Shown in pieces: positions 46,408 to 55,728 of a stretch of 64,000 bases of DNA. A model generated the notes under the pieces. It made no database searches. It was given only the letters and a program-made list of their open reading frames with translations, and was not told the DNA's origin. The translations under genes were made by a program, and so were the position numbers. Where the stretch lies: positions 2,542,001 to 2,606,000 of the forward strand of contig NZ_CP143889.1 in assembly GCF_036417355.1 (NCBI RefSeq), written 5' to 3'. Source of the stretch: Akkermansia sp. RCC_12PD (lineage in GTDB: Bacteria; Verrucomicrobiota; Verrucomicrobiia; Verrucomicrobiales; Akkermansiaceae). The first letter of the stretch is position 1, and every line of letters starts with the position of its first letter.

Positions 46408-46523
46408 AACCGTACATGCTACCCGGACCTTCCCGCGGGAGCCAGTCAAAAACGGGTAATAAAGCCGTAAAAACAGCGGGAGAATGCACGGCCGGAGTTG
46501 GGCCATTCCGCCCGTTTCCGGCG

Positions 46524-47456
46524 TTAAAGAATGCTCCGGAAATAGGCAATGGTTTTTTCCAGCCCCTGTTCCAGCGGAATGACCGGCTGCCAGCCGAGCT
46601 TTTCATGCGCCAGCCGTATGTCCGGCTTGCGCTGGACGGGGTCGTCCTGGGGAAGGGGGCGGAACACCGTTTTGGAAGAAGCCCCGATTATTTCAATGAC
46701 TTTTTCCGCCAGCTCCAGGATGGTGAACTCTCCCGGATTGCCGAGGTTGACGGGACCGTGGAAATCTTCTGCCGCCATCATTCGGACCATGCCTTCCACC
46801 AGATCGTTCACATACTGGAAACTCCGGGTCTGCCTGCCCGTGCCATAGATGGTAAGATCTTCCCCCTTCAGCGCCTGGACGATGAAATTGGAAACCACGC
46901 GGCCGTCATTCAGGGCCATTCGCGGCCCGTATGTATTGAAAATGCGGATCACCCGCACGTCCACGCCCATCGTGCGGTGGTAATCCATGAACAGGGTTTC
47001 CGCGCACCTTTTGCCTTCGTCATAACAGGAGCGCGGGCCTGCGGGATTGACGTTGCCCCAGTAGGTTTCCGGCTGGGGATGCACGGCGGGATCGCCGTAT
47101 ACCTCGCTGGTGGAGGCCTGGAGAATTCTGGCATGGCACCGTTTGGCAAGAGCCAGCACGTTGAGGGCGCCGAGTACGGAAGTCTTGAGCGTATGAATGG
47201 GATCGTGCTGGTAGTGAGGGGGGGAGGCGGGGCAGGCAAGATTGTAGATTTCATCCACTTCCACGGAAAAAGGCTCTGTAATGTCGTGTGCCAGCGCCCG
47301 GAATCCGGGACGGTCCAGCAGGTGCAGGAGATTCTTTTTGGAACCCGTAAAATAATTGTCGATGCTGGTGACCTCGTGACCGTCGTCCAGCAGGCGTTCA
47401 CAGAGATGGGAGCCAATGAATCCGGCTCCCCCGGTGACTAAAATCCTTTTGCTCAT
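46524..47456 (-). CDS. NAD-dependent epimerase/dehydratase, UDP-glucuronate decarboxylase type
   Basis: The 310-residue protein is an extended short-chain dehydrogenase: NAD loop [14 protein letters not shown] near residues 8-21, [11 protein letters not shown] (the UXS motif), STSEVYGDP, the YxxxK pair in [10 protein letters not shown], and FNTYGPRM. These match UDP-xylose synthase/UDP-glucuronate decarboxylase (UXS), which turns UDP-glucuronate into UDP-xylose; related 4-epimerases are the alternative. Start at 47456 (MSKRILVTG). It would supply sugar nucleotides for surface polysaccharide. No glycosyltransferase adjoins it. Confidence 0.88.
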   Translation of the reverse strand: MSKRILVTGGAGFIGSHLCERLLDDGHEVTSIDNYFTGSKKNLLHLLDRPGFRALAHDITEPFSVEVDEIYNLACPASPPHYQHDPIHTLKTSVLGALNVLALAKRCHARILQASTSEVYGDPAVHPQPETYWGNVNPAGPRSCYDEGKRCAETLFMDYHRTMGVDVRVIRIFNTYGPRMALNDGRVVSNFIVQALKGEDLTIYGTGRQTRSFQYVNDLVEGMVRMMAAEDFHGPVNLGNPGEFTILELAEKVIEIIGASSKTVFRPLPQDDPVQRKPDIRLAHEKLGWQPVIPLEQGLEKTIAYFRSIL

Positions 47457-47636
47457 GGTAGCGTTTGCATGCGTTTTTGCATCCCGGCGCATTCTCCGGC
47501 TCCTGACAGTTCCGTTTGGAACGGTAAAACCGCTTCCTGCCGTGCGCCGCCGCTTAATGTCACATATCCGTCACGGCATGGCAAGCTTCATCAAGGAATA
47601 CCGCGGCCGCCAGGGCATTCTCTTTGTCCCGCAAAT

Positions 47637-49274
47637 TCAGGATTTGGGAAGGGTCAGGAGAAAGCTGGCGCCCCCCAGCGTACCGAACTCCAGTTTCAGG
47701 TCCCCCCCCAGGGAGCGGGCAATGTCCCGTGCCAGGGAAAGTCCCAGGCCTACGCCGGGTTTCCGGCTGTTAGTGGCTTCCTTTGTGCGCCGGAACGGCT
47801 TGAATACCAGCTTGCGGTGCTTGGGGGAAATGCCGGGACCGTTGTCCCGGAAGCGGATGACGATATTATGGCGGTCCGCCTGGACGGTCAGCTGGACTTT
47901 GGCGTTTTCCCCCTTGGCGTATTTGATGGCGTTGGAAGTCAGGTTGTCCATGATCTGCTCCACAGCCACGGCGTCCGTATGGACGGGCAGGATGCGGATG
48001 GGCTGGGCCAGGGCAAAGGAAAAGCTGATGCCCGTTTCCCGCAGGCGCCGCTCTATCTTCTCCGCAATGGGTTCAAAAAGTTCCTGGCAGGTGAGCGTGT
48101 CCTTCGTGCGCCGGATGGCGTTCCTCTGAAGTTTGGAATAAGCCAGCACATTGTCTATCAGGTGTTCCAGTCTACGGCATTCCCGCTGCATGTTGGCGTA
48201 ATATTCCGGTTTTTTTTGTTCCGGTACCATGCCGTCCTCCAGCATCTCCGTGTACAGGGAGAAAGAGGTGAGCGGTGTTCTGAGTTCATGAGTGACGGCG
48301 GAAACGAAATCCCCGCGCCTCTGCTCCAGGCGGAACGTACCCAGCATCAGCCAGATAACGCCGGCCGCCCCCAGCAGCACCATGCTCCAGATCAGAGTAA
48401 GGGTCCACGTCAGCATCTGTTTGTGATCCTGAACAGGCAGCTCTGCCGCGTCTCCCGGCAGGAAAACGAGGGGAGCGTTGGCAAAGAAAAGCGTGCCTTC
48501 CCGTCCGGCCTCTTCCGCTGGCGGGGCGGCGGGATCGAAAGTCGCCAGACGGCTTTGAGGGAGCGCCTTGGCCACCTGTTCCGGGAGACGCCTGTTCAGG
48601 CTCTCCATATTCATCAGGGCTCCCTGCAGGTAAACGCCGCGGTTGGTATGCACCTGCCGGAGAATGTACAGATTGCCCCCGTCTTCCACCGGAACCAGGG
48701 AGGAAACGGTCTCCACCTGGGCAGGAAGCCCGTCCCGCGGCGGTTCCGGCTCCGGAACCTCATGAAGAATTTCATTCCTGATATCCGCCCACAGATTGCC
48801 GCTGGCCGGCAGGGAGATGAGGGCGGAAACCTTCTCATTCAAACGCTGGTAAAGGTTCTTCTCCCCGTTCAGCCGTTCGGAAAGCTCCTTATTCAGAGCA
48901 GGTCCGGAGACCTGCCCGGAGGGGGATATCTGAAGGTAGGCCGTGACGTAATCCGGCAGGTAGGAGGCCAGGTTGGAGGAACGGGCGGGTTCGCTGGGTG
49001 CCGGGGCGTCCATGCGCTGGTCGTAGGGGCGCCTGTAGGCGTAAAAAGGCAGATATTCGTAATAGCCGCGCGCCTGTTCAAAAGTGATGAAGGCGGTGAG
49101 CAGGCGGTCCATCTCCAGCTTGGCCTCATGAGCCAGGGACTCTACCTTGATTCGGTGTTCGGAATGGCCCGTTTCCTCCGCCTGAATCAGGAGAACGTGG
49201 GTGAGCCAGCCCAGAGTGCCGACGACCAGCAGCAGGCTGACGGTGAGCAGGATGATGCGGATGCGCCTGTTCAC
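47637..49274 (-). CDS. Sensor histidine kinase
   Basis: The 545-residue protein has a first membrane helix (about residues 6-30), a periplasmic sensor region to about 285, a second helix (about 288-313), a dimerisation/phosphoacceptor site THELRTPLTSFSLY with His329, and a full HATPase domain: N-box DNLTSNAIKYA, DNGPGISPKH, and GVGLGLSLARDIA. It phosphorylates the response regulator whose gene lies 3 bp upstream in the same operon. The periplasmic part has no recognised fold; it contains many Tyr and Pro residues (YYEYLPFYAYRRPYDQR). The signal sensed is unknown. Confidence 0.93.
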   Translation of the reverse strand: MNRRIRIILLTVSLLLVVGTLGWLTHVLLIQAEETGHSEHRIKVESLAHEAKLEMDRLLTAFITFEQARGYYEYLPFYAYRRPYDQRMDAPAPSEPARSSNLASYLPDYVTAYLQISPSGQVSGPALNKELSERLNGEKNLYQRLNEKVSALISLPASGNLWADIRNEILHEVPEPEPPRDGLPAQVETVSSLVPVEDGGNLYILRQVHTNRGVYLQGALMNMESLNRRLPEQVAKALPQSRLATFDPAAPPAEEAGREGTLFFANAPLVFLPGDAAELPVQDHKQMLTWTLTLIWSMVLLGAAGVIWLMLGTFRLEQRRGDFVSAVTHELRTPLTSFSLYTEMLEDGMVPEQKKPEYYANMQRECRRLEHLIDNVLAYSKLQRNAIRRTKDTLTCQELFEPIAEKIERRLRETGISFSFALAQPIRILPVHTDAVAVEQIMDNLTSNAIKYAKGENAKVQLTVQADRHNIVIRFRDNGPGISPKHRKLVFKPFRRTKEATNSRKPGVGLGLSLARDIARSLGGDLKLEFGTLGGASFLLTLPKS

Positions 49275-49277
49275 GGA

Positions 49278-49982
49278 TCAGGAAAGGAAGGATGAATTCC
49301 AGCGGTAGCCCTGGCTTCTGAGTGTCTCCAGGGAGGCGGCCGCCTTCCCGCCCAGCTTGTCCCGCAGGCGCATGACGGTCATCTCCACGGAGCGTGTATC
49401 CGTCAGCCGCGGGTCCATGTCCCACACGCGGCGGAGCAGCTCGTCCCTGGTAATAACCCGGTTGGGGTGGGTGGCCATGTAGCTCAACAGCTCGAACTCG
49501 CGTGCGGTGAGGGTGGCCGTTTTGCCGTCTTCAAACGTAAGAAGGCGGTTGGCGCTGTCCAGCACAGCGCCGGGAATAGTGATCTCCCTGATCTGGCGCG
49601 GCCGTTCCGGAGACCTGCGGAGTACGGCCTCAATGCGGGCGATCAGCTCACGGATGCTGAACGGCTTGACGATGTAATCGTCCGCCCCCAGCTTCAGCCC
49701 CTGCACGCGGTCCTCTTCCTCCCCGCGGGCCGTCAGCATGATGACGGGCGTTCCGGGGCGTTCCTCGGACATGACCTGGAGCACCTGGAAGCCGTCTGCG
49801 CCGGGCATCGCCACATCCAGCAGGGCCAGGTCGAAATTGCGTTCCCGCACGGCCCTGATGGCCGCCAGCCCTTCCTCCGCGGCCAGCACCTCGTAGCCGG
49901 AGGCGGTCAGCACGTCCGTCAGGGCGTGCCGGATGCTGTCGTCATCCTCTGCAACCAGAATGGTATATGTTAAGCTGCTCAT
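49278..49982 (-). CDS. OmpR/PhoB-family response regulator
   Basis: The 234-residue protein has a receiver domain with acidic cluster EDDD (residues 12-15), phosphoacceptor Asp56 (LALLDVAMPG), Thr84 and Lys106 (YIVKPFS), followed by a winged-helix DNA-binding domain with TLTAREFELLSYMATHPNRVITRDELL and TRSVEMTVMRLRDKLG. Phosphorylation by the histidine kinase encoded 3 bp downstream should promote DNA binding. The 110-bp gap beyond 49982, before the next gene, is short enough that its promoter must lie there or upstream of the 50094-50465 gene. Confidence 0.95.
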   Translation of the reverse strand: MSSLTYTILVAEDDDSIRHALTDVLTASGYEVLAAEEGLAAIRAVRERNFDLALLDVAMPGADGFQVLQVMSEERPGTPVIMLTARGEEEDRVQGLKLGADDYIVKPFSIRELIARIEAVLRRSPERPRQIREITIPGAVLDSANRLLTFEDGKTATLTAREFELLSYMATHPNRVITRDELLRRVWDMDPRLTDTRSVEMTVMRLRDKLGGKAAASLETLRSQGYRWNSSFLS

Positions 49983-50093
49983 CGTTTGAGTCTATAAAAA
50001 CACACAATTTCCCCTTTTGTATAGAGAAACCTGCGCCCCTCCGGTAACAATGCCATAACAGGAAGCGCTTCTGCCGCGGAATTCCCGACCGTT

Positions 50094-50465
50094 TCAATTC
50101 TGCGTGAGGTTCCGGTACGGGGCGGGAAGGCTGGCGGTGGGAATCTCAATGGCCTCCATTGGTCCCGGCACGGTGCCTTCAAAAAACGGCACTCCCTTGT
50201 AGGAAAGAATGATCCTGGAATGGACCATGCCGCCGGTGGTCTGGCGCAGGAAATCCTTGTTCCGGAAAACGAGCAGCGTTTTTCCGTTCTCCGCGGCCAC
50301 GGGGCGGCACTGGAAATTGCCCAGCGTAGCGCCGGAGGCGTCCGTCATCTGGACGGGAAGCACATACGCTTCTGAAAAAGTGGGGGCATACACTCCCCAC
50401 AGGGAAGTGAGGCCCATGACGATGACAATCAGGACGCCGACGAATACTTTTGTTGAAGTGGACAT
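50094..50465 (-). CDS. Small membrane-anchored protein of unknown function
   Basis: The 123-residue product has one N-terminal hydrophobic segment (TKVFVGVLIVIVMGLTSLWGV, about residues 5-26), either an anchor or an uncleaved signal. A beta-rich domain follows (TLGNFQCRPVAAENGKTLLVFRNKDFLRQTTGG, GMVHSRIILSYKGVPFFEGTV). I do not recognise the family. It precedes the two-component genes on the same strand by 111 bp and could belong to the same regulon, or could be a periplasmic partner of the histidine kinase; that is inference from position only. Confidence 0.65.
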   Translation of the reverse strand: MSTSTKVFVGVLIVIVMGLTSLWGVYAPTFSEAYVLPVQMTDASGATLGNFQCRPVAAENGKTLLVFRNKDFLRQTTGGMVHSRIILSYKGVPFFEGTVPGPMEAIEIPTASLPAPYRNLTQN

Positions 50466-50526
50466 GCGGAGAGTTGAATGGTGCTGCCCGCATATGTCCG
50501 CGTTCCGGAACGGATACCGTGCGGCG

Positions 50527-51525
50527 TCAGCGTTGTTGTTTAAGCCATTCGGCGGCCTGCGGGGCGTAATAAGTAAGGATCATGTCCGCCCCGGCGCGCC
50601 GGATGCAAGTTAGAGTCTCCAGAACGGCCTCCCGTTCATCCAGCCAGCCGGAGGATGCCGCGGACTTGATCATCAGGTACTCTCCGCTAACGTGGTAGGC
50701 CGCTACGGGCAGCGTGACATGCCTGCGCATGGCCGCGATTACGTCCAGATACAGCGTGGCGGGTTTCACCATCAGGATGTCTGCGCCCTCCGCTTCATCA
50801 AGCTGGGCTTCCCGCAGGGCTTCCCGGATATTGCCGGGATCCATCTGGTAGGTCTTCTTGTCCCCCTCCTTCGGCGCGCTCTCCAGAGCGCCGCGGAATG
50901 GCCCGTAAAGGGCGCTGGCATACTTGGCGGTATAGGCCATGATGGAAACGTCGTCCAGAGCCTCGGAATCCAGAGTGGCGCGGATGGCGGCCACGCGGCC
51001 GTCCATCATGTCGCTGGGGGAAATAATGTCCGCCCCGGCGTCTGCGTGGCACAGGGCCTGGCGGCAGAGGACTTCCACGGAATCGTCGTTGAGAATCTCC
51101 ATGGTGCCGTCGGACCGGAACTCCACCAGGCCGTCGTGTCCGTCGGAATTATAGGGATCCAGCGCCACGTCCGTCATCACGGTAATACCGGGAACCCCGC
51201 TTTTAAGGGCGTAAATGGTGCGGGGAATGAGTCCGTCCGGGTTGCACGCCTCACAGGCGTCCGGCGTTTTCTTGTTGTCCGGAATGGCGGGGAAAAGGTC
51301 CAGCGTGTGGATTCCCAGGTCCATCAGGCGCTTGGCCTCCTCCACCAGTCCCCGCACGCTCCAGCGCGTGCAGCCGGGCAGGGAGGAGATGGGCTGGTTT
51401 TCGTCCCCTTCGTGGACGAAAACCGGGCAGATAAGATGTTCCGGGGAAAGGGAGGTCTCCCGGACCAGATCCCGGATATTGGCGGATTTTCTGTTGCGGC
51501 GCGGCCGTATCGGTAGATTCATCAT
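50527..51525 (-). CDS. hemB: Delta-aminolevulinic acid dehydratase (porphobilinogen synthase)
   Basis: HemB joins two 5-aminolevulinate molecules to make porphobilinogen for haem. The product of about 332 residues has both active-site lysines, Lys200 (MAYTAKYAS) and Lys253 (MVKPATLYLD), counted from MNLP at 51522, and the SPSDMMDGRV motif. The metal site reads DVALDPYNSDGHDG, so the three cysteines of zinc-type enzymes are absent. It belongs to the class without catalytic zinc, using Mg or no active-site metal. Starts at 51525 and 51522 are both possible. It fits with the bd oxidase, which needs haem. Confidence 0.96.
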   Translation of the reverse strand: MMNLPIRPRRNRKSANIRDLVRETSLSPEHLICPVFVHEGDENQPISSLPGCTRWSVRGLVEEAKRLMDLGIHTLDLFPAIPDNKKTPDACEACNPDGLIPRTIYALKSGVPGITVMTDVALDPYNSDGHDGLVEFRSDGTMEILNDDSVEVLCRQALCHADAGADIISPSDMMDGRVAAIRATLDSEALDDVSIMAYTAKYASALYGPFRGALESAPKEGDKKTYQMDPGNIREALREAQLDEAEGADILMVKPATLYLDVIAAMRRHVTLPVAAYHVSGEYLMIKSAASSGWLDEREAVLETLTCIRRAGADMILTYYAPQAAEWLKQQR

Positions 51526-51609
51526 GATGGAATTATGGAAGAATATTTGAGCGGGCATGTTTGATCATCTTCCCCGGCTGCCGGAATTCCCGGGGCGGAA
51601 AGCTTTTTT

Positions 51610-53217
51610 CTACAGTTTCAGCGGATTTTCATCGTCCGCTCCAGTCAGCATCCACCCTTTCTCCGTCCGGGTGAAGTACAAGTTGCATTTGGTGAAGCCG
51701 GACTTGAGATTCGGCTTGAGGCCGATGGTGGCCTTCAGAGAAGTCCCCCCGTCCTTCAGCTCAAAGGCGCCTTTCAGCGTGGGCTTGTAATCCTTCCTGT
51801 TCCGGGAAGCAGGCTGGAACTCCTCCTTGCTCATAACGGCTTTCAGTTGTGTGAGCGCTTCTTCAAACTCCGGAACGGAGGCGAATCTGGACGGAGCCAG
51901 CATCCGAATCAGCGTCAGGCTGTCTCCGGCCTCCAGGGCGCGTCCGGCTGCGGAAACGGCTTCCTTCGGTTCAGAATAGGCAAGGGCCGGATACGTCCTG
52001 TGGAAATCCGCAATGATGCGGCTGGTGGTGGACTCGTCCGGCTTCAGGTTCCAGGAGGAAAAAGCGTCCCCCACATACATCTTGAACACCGGGAAGCCGT
52101 CCGTGGGATCCTGTATCTTTTCCAGCGCGTAGCGGTAGATCAGGGCGGGTTTGTCTATGTCCGGCAGGCTCATGCGCGGCGGCAGAATGGTCATGGCCGC
52201 AATGCTGTGAATATCCTTGTCCGTCTTCTTGGCCTCGTTCTTGTTGCGTTCCGGCTGCTCGTCCCTCTTGTTCGGGTCAAGCTGGTCGTCCGGGTGGGGC
52301 TGGAGGGGAATAAGGATGGTGTTCGGGAACCCCATGAAACTGAGGTTGGTGGGTTGGATGTAGCGGTTCTCCTGGTTCTGGTCCTGCAGGCGCATGGCTT
52401 TCACCACGGGGGTCAGACGCGCGCTCTGGGTAATAGCGGACTCCATGTAATAGGGAGCGACGAGCAGGGCCGCGATGCGGGCCGGATCGCCCTCCTTCAC
52501 GGTGCGGATCAGCAGCTTTTTAATCTCGTCGTCGGACTTGCCCTTGACGGCCTCCATCCGGAACCTTTTGATGTGCTCCAGGGCTTTCTTCACGGCGGCC
52601 ACGGAATACTGGTGCGCGAGGCCGAAAATCTTCTTCTTGGCCTCGGTAGAAATCTGCGCCGCCCGCTGGCGGACATGGTCGTTGAAGGGCAGGAACGTAT
52701 TGTCAAAACTGCCGGGAGTCAGGGACGCTTTCCATTCCCCGTTCTTCTTGATCAGGGCTACGGCGGTGGCCGCGTAAATATAGGGGTTGGTCCTGTCGGG
52801 CAGCATGATATAGGCCATGGCCAGGTCCCCGTCCATGATGATGGAGGCCTCATCCACAAACGGCGGCCTTTCCGGGGAGGACGCCGTCACGTAAGCCTGC
52901 ACGGCCTCCATGCGGGAAAGGATGCTCTTCAGTTTCAGCGTTCCCACGAACGGGGACGTAGCGGGCAGGGACTTGTAGGGGTCTGCGGTCCAGTCCGTCT
53001 TTTCCTGCAGGGCGCGGAGAAGAAGTTTGGCTGCATTGAAGGGCGTGCTCTGGTCCGGCAAAGAGGCATCGTTCCCGTTCCCTTCAATCCCGCCCTCCGG
53101 CGTTTTGTCCAGATTGATCGGGAAACTTGCCGGGGCGTCGGCAGGGGGCTCCTGCGCGGCCGCGGAAAATCCGCAGGGCAGGCTGAGGCAGAGAAGGGCA
53201 AGGGGGAGGAATTTCAT
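51610..53217 (-). CDS. Exported protein of unknown function, 535 aa
   Basis: The product starts with a signal peptide (MKFLPLALLCLSLPCGFSAAAQ, cleaved near residue 21). The mature protein, about 510 residues, has a Pro/Asp-rich N-terminal linker and several mixed alpha/beta segments: IIMDGDLAMAYIMLPDRTNPYIYAATAVALIKKNGEWK, then near the end LIRMLAPSRFASVPEFEEALTQLKAV and a final beta region ending in TRTEKGWMLTGADDENPLKL. The repeated layout of an 'NTF2-like, FKLKDGKWKL' type suggests several small SnoaL/NTF2-like units, but I cannot name a family. It stands 84 bp upstream of hemB and is likely periplasmic. Confidence 0.7.
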   Translation of the reverse strand: MKFLPLALLCLSLPCGFSAAAQEPPADAPASFPINLDKTPEGGIEGNGNDASLPDQSTPFNAAKLLLRALQEKTDWTADPYKSLPATSPFVGTLKLKSILSRMEAVQAYVTASSPERPPFVDEASIIMDGDLAMAYIMLPDRTNPYIYAATAVALIKKNGEWKASLTPGSFDNTFLPFNDHVRQRAAQISTEAKKKIFGLAHQYSVAAVKKALEHIKRFRMEAVKGKSDDEIKKLLIRTVKEGDPARIAALLVAPYYMESAITQSARLTPVVKAMRLQDQNQENRYIQPTNLSFMGFPNTILIPLQPHPDDQLDPNKRDEQPERNKNEAKKTDKDIHSIAAMTILPPRMSLPDIDKPALIYRYALEKIQDPTDGFPVFKMYVGDAFSSWNLKPDESTTSRIIADFHRTYPALAYSEPKEAVSAAGRALEAGDSLTLIRMLAPSRFASVPEFEEALTQLKAVMSKEEFQPASRNRKDYKPTLKGAFELKDGGTSLKATIGLKPNLKSGFTKCNLYFTRTEKGWMLTGADDENPLKL

Positions 53218-53390
53218 AACCGCTGGGTGCCACTATGGCATAAAGGGGCGCGGGTGTAAATCATTCGTTGAGGGGGGATAGAGGATGGAAGGCGAATGGT
53301 TGCATTCCATTTTTTTCCAGTTCTCCCCGCGATGGTGCAGAATGAGAAGATGTTTATAGGGAACGACGAAAAAGAAACTTGAAGATTTGT

Positions 53391-53663
53391 TTAACCAGAT
53401 GGGCGCTGTACAGGAAGCCATCGGATGCTCATTTCTTGGGTAGGAGGAAGAAGCCAGAGAGCGGCGCAACCGAGGATTCCTCCTGCGAATGGTGTGAAGG
53501 AAAAGCTGTTCCATCGTTCAGACTTGGTGAAATGAAGGGAGATGAAAACGTACCAGTCCAGCAGAATGATCCATACGTTAAGCAGAAGAAGAGCGGCTTC
53601 CAAGGTATAGCAGATGACATTCAGCATGAATTTCTTGTTATACCAGATTTTCCGGTGCGGCAA
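53391..53663 (-). CDS. Possible small membrane protein, maybe frameshifted at its 3' end
   Basis: The 90-residue frame shows two hydrophobic helices (VICYTLEAALLLLNVWIILLDWY and FTPFAGGILGCAALWLLP) joined by a polar loop, which looks like genuine membrane protein sequence. The end (TQEMSIRWLPVQRPSG) looks out of frame. An adjacent frame reads ASDGFLYSAHLVKQIFKFLFRRSL just beyond, so a one-base indel near 53415-53440 is likely, and the true protein may be about 100 residues. It lies upstream of thrS on the opposite strand. No family is recognised. Confidence 0.45.
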   Translation of the reverse strand: MPHRKIWYNKKFMLNVICYTLEAALLLLNVWIILLDWYVFISLHFTKSERWNSFSFTPFAGGILGCAALWLLPPTQEMSIRWLPVQRPSG

Positions 53664-53796
53664 CCGTAAGGAAGAAAAAGGGGATGGTGCTCCTTCTCTT
53701 CCGGAAAGCTCCCGTGCGGCCTATGCCTTGAATTTTTGGGAGGGGAAGCTTTTTGCATTTGCCAACAGTGCCTAAGGGGGGTTAACTAATGCGCGT

Positions 53797-55689
53797 ATGT
53801 CCGAACACAAGGAAAGAAAGACTCTTGAAGAACGCAACCAGATGTCTGATCTGGAACGCCTGCGCCACTCCTGCGCGCACGTTCTGGCTACGGCCATTTG
53901 CCGCATCTGGCCGGATGCCCAGCTGGCGGGCGGTCCCGCCGTGGAAAACGGTTTTTATTACGACGTGGAGCTGGACCACCGCATCAGCACGGAAGACTTT
54001 GAACGCATTGAAGCGGAAATGAAAAAAGTGGTGAAGGAAAACCAGACCTTCCAGAAGGAAATCATCTCCCGTGCAGACGCCATGAAAATGGCGGAATCCG
54101 GGGAACTGGGCGCTCTGGGCCCGCGCAGCGGCCCCTCCCGCTTCAAGATCGACCTGCTGAACGACATCCCGGAAGACGAGGAAATCTCCCTGTACCGCAA
54201 CGGAGACTTCACGGACCTGTGCGCCGGCCCCCACGTGGGCCGCACCGGCAACTGCAAAGCCTTTAAAATCATGAGCGTGGCCAGCGCCTTCTACAAGGGG
54301 GACAAAAACCGCCCCATGCTCCAGCGCATCTACGGCACCTGCTTCCCGAACCGGACCCAGCTTGACGAACATCTCGCGCGCCTGGAGGAAGCGCGCCGCC
54401 GCGACCACCGGAAACTCGGCCGCGAGCTGGGCCTCTTCTGCATTGATGAGGCCGTGGGCCAGGGCCTCATCCTCTGGAAGCCCAAGGGCGCCCTCATTCG
54501 CCGCTCCCTTCAGGACTTCATCACGGAGGAACTGGACAAGCTGGGCTACTCCCAGGTATATACCCCCAACATCGGCAAGCTGGACCTGTACCGTACCTCC
54601 GGCCACTTCCCGTACTACCGGGAAAGCCAGTACGCCCCCATCCCGGAGCGCGACGCCATGGAAAAACTCTGTGAGGAAGGCGCCACCTGCGCGGAACTCT
54701 TCAACGGCCTGACGGACGGAACCATTGAAGGCTACATGCTCAAGCCGATGAACTGTCCGCACCACATTAAAATTTACGCTAATGACGCCCATTCCTACCG
54801 CGACCTGCCCGTCCGCCTGGCGGAATTCGGTACGGTATACCGCTGGGAACAGAGCGGGGAACTGGGCGGCATGACGCGCGTGCGCGGCTTCACCCAGGAT
54901 GACGCCCACATCTTCTGCACCCCGGACCAGCTTGCCGGAGAAATCCGCCAGTGCCTGGGCATTGTGAAAACCATCTTCGGCACCCTGGGAATGACGGACT
55001 ACCGCGTGCGCCTCTCCATGCGCGATCCGGAAAGCGACAAATACGTGGGTTCCCCGGAAAACTGGGACAAGGCGGAACAGGCCCTGCGGGATGCCGCAGA
55101 ATGGCTGGGCGCGGACTATAGTGAGGAAGCCGGGGAAGCCGCCTTCTACGGTCCCAAGATCGACTTCATCGTGCGCGACGCCATCGGCCGCGAGTGGCAG
55201 CTCGGCACCGTGCAGGTGGACTACAACCTGCCGGAACGCTTTGACCTCCATTACACCGGTGCAGACAATAAGCCGCACCGTCCCGTCATGGTGCACCGCG
55301 CGCCATTCGGCTCCATGGAACGCTTCACCGGTCTGCTCATCGAACACTTTGAAGGGAAATTCCCCACCTGGCTCTCTCCGGAGCAGGTGCGCGTGCTCCC
55401 CATCTCCGACAAGGTGATGGACATCGCCAAAACCTACCGTGACACCCTGGCCTCCAAGGGCGTGCGCGTCACGGTGGATGAAACCGCGGACAAAATCGGC
55501 GCCAAAATCCGCAATGCCCGGCTGGAGCGTGTGCCCTACATGCTCGTCATCGGCCAGCGGGAGGCGGAGGAAGGCACCGTTTCCGTACGCCACCGGGAGA
55601 AGGAAGACCTGGGCTCCATGCCCTTTGAGCAATTCATGGATGCCGTCTCCCGGGAAATAGCAGAGCGTCATATTTCCCCCGTGATTTGA
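53797..55689 (+). CDS. thrS: Threonyl-tRNA synthetase lacking the TGS domain
   Basis: ThrS charges tRNA-Thr. The 630-residue product starts almost at the editing domain (RHSCAHVLATAICRIWP with the HxxxH-type site). It has the SAD motif (DLCAGPHV), the class II catalytic core with zinc ligands in PMNCPHH, QDDAHIFC and VMVHRAPFGSMERF, and the anticodon domain (VPYMLVIGQREAEEGTVSVRHR). The N-terminal TGS domain of about 60 residues found in E. coli ThrS is absent. An insertion of about 25 residues (ERDAMEKLCEEGATCAELFNGL) lies before MLKPMNCP. A G-rich ribosome-site-like run (GGGGGG, 53775-53780) fits an out-of-frame ATG at 53789 as well as this start. infC follows after 39 bp. Confidence 0.96.
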   Translation: MSEHKERKTLEERNQMSDLERLRHSCAHVLATAICRIWPDAQLAGGPAVENGFYYDVELDHRISTEDFERIEAEMKKVVKENQTFQKEIISRADAMKMAESGELGALGPRSGPSRFKIDLLNDIPEDEEISLYRNGDFTDLCAGPHVGRTGNCKAFKIMSVASAFYKGDKNRPMLQRIYGTCFPNRTQLDEHLARLEEARRRDHRKLGRELGLFCIDEAVGQGLILWKPKGALIRRSLQDFITEELDKLGYSQVYTPNIGKLDLYRTSGHFPYYRESQYAPIPERDAMEKLCEEGATCAELFNGLTDGTIEGYMLKPMNCPHHIKIYANDAHSYRDLPVRLAEFGTVYRWEQSGELGGMTRVRGFTQDDAHIFCTPDQLAGEIRQCLGIVKTIFGTLGMTDYRVRLSMRDPESDKYVGSPENWDKAEQALRDAAEWLGADYSEEAGEAAFYGPKIDFIVRDAIGREWQLGTVQVDYNLPERFDLHYTGADNKPHRPVMVHRAPFGSMERFTGLLIEHFEGKFPTWLSPEQVRVLPISDKVMDIAKTYRDTLASKGVRVTVDETADKIGAKIRNARLERVPYMLVIGQREAEEGTVSVRHREKEDLGSMPFEQFMDAVSREIAERHISPVI

Positions 55690-55728
55690 GTTGCCAAGTT
55701 ATTTTATTTAGTTTAGTAATATCCGGAC

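Noticed and set aside
53782-55671. 629-codon minus-strand frame
   Set aside because: It is the exact antisense of thrS, which carries all synthetase motifs.
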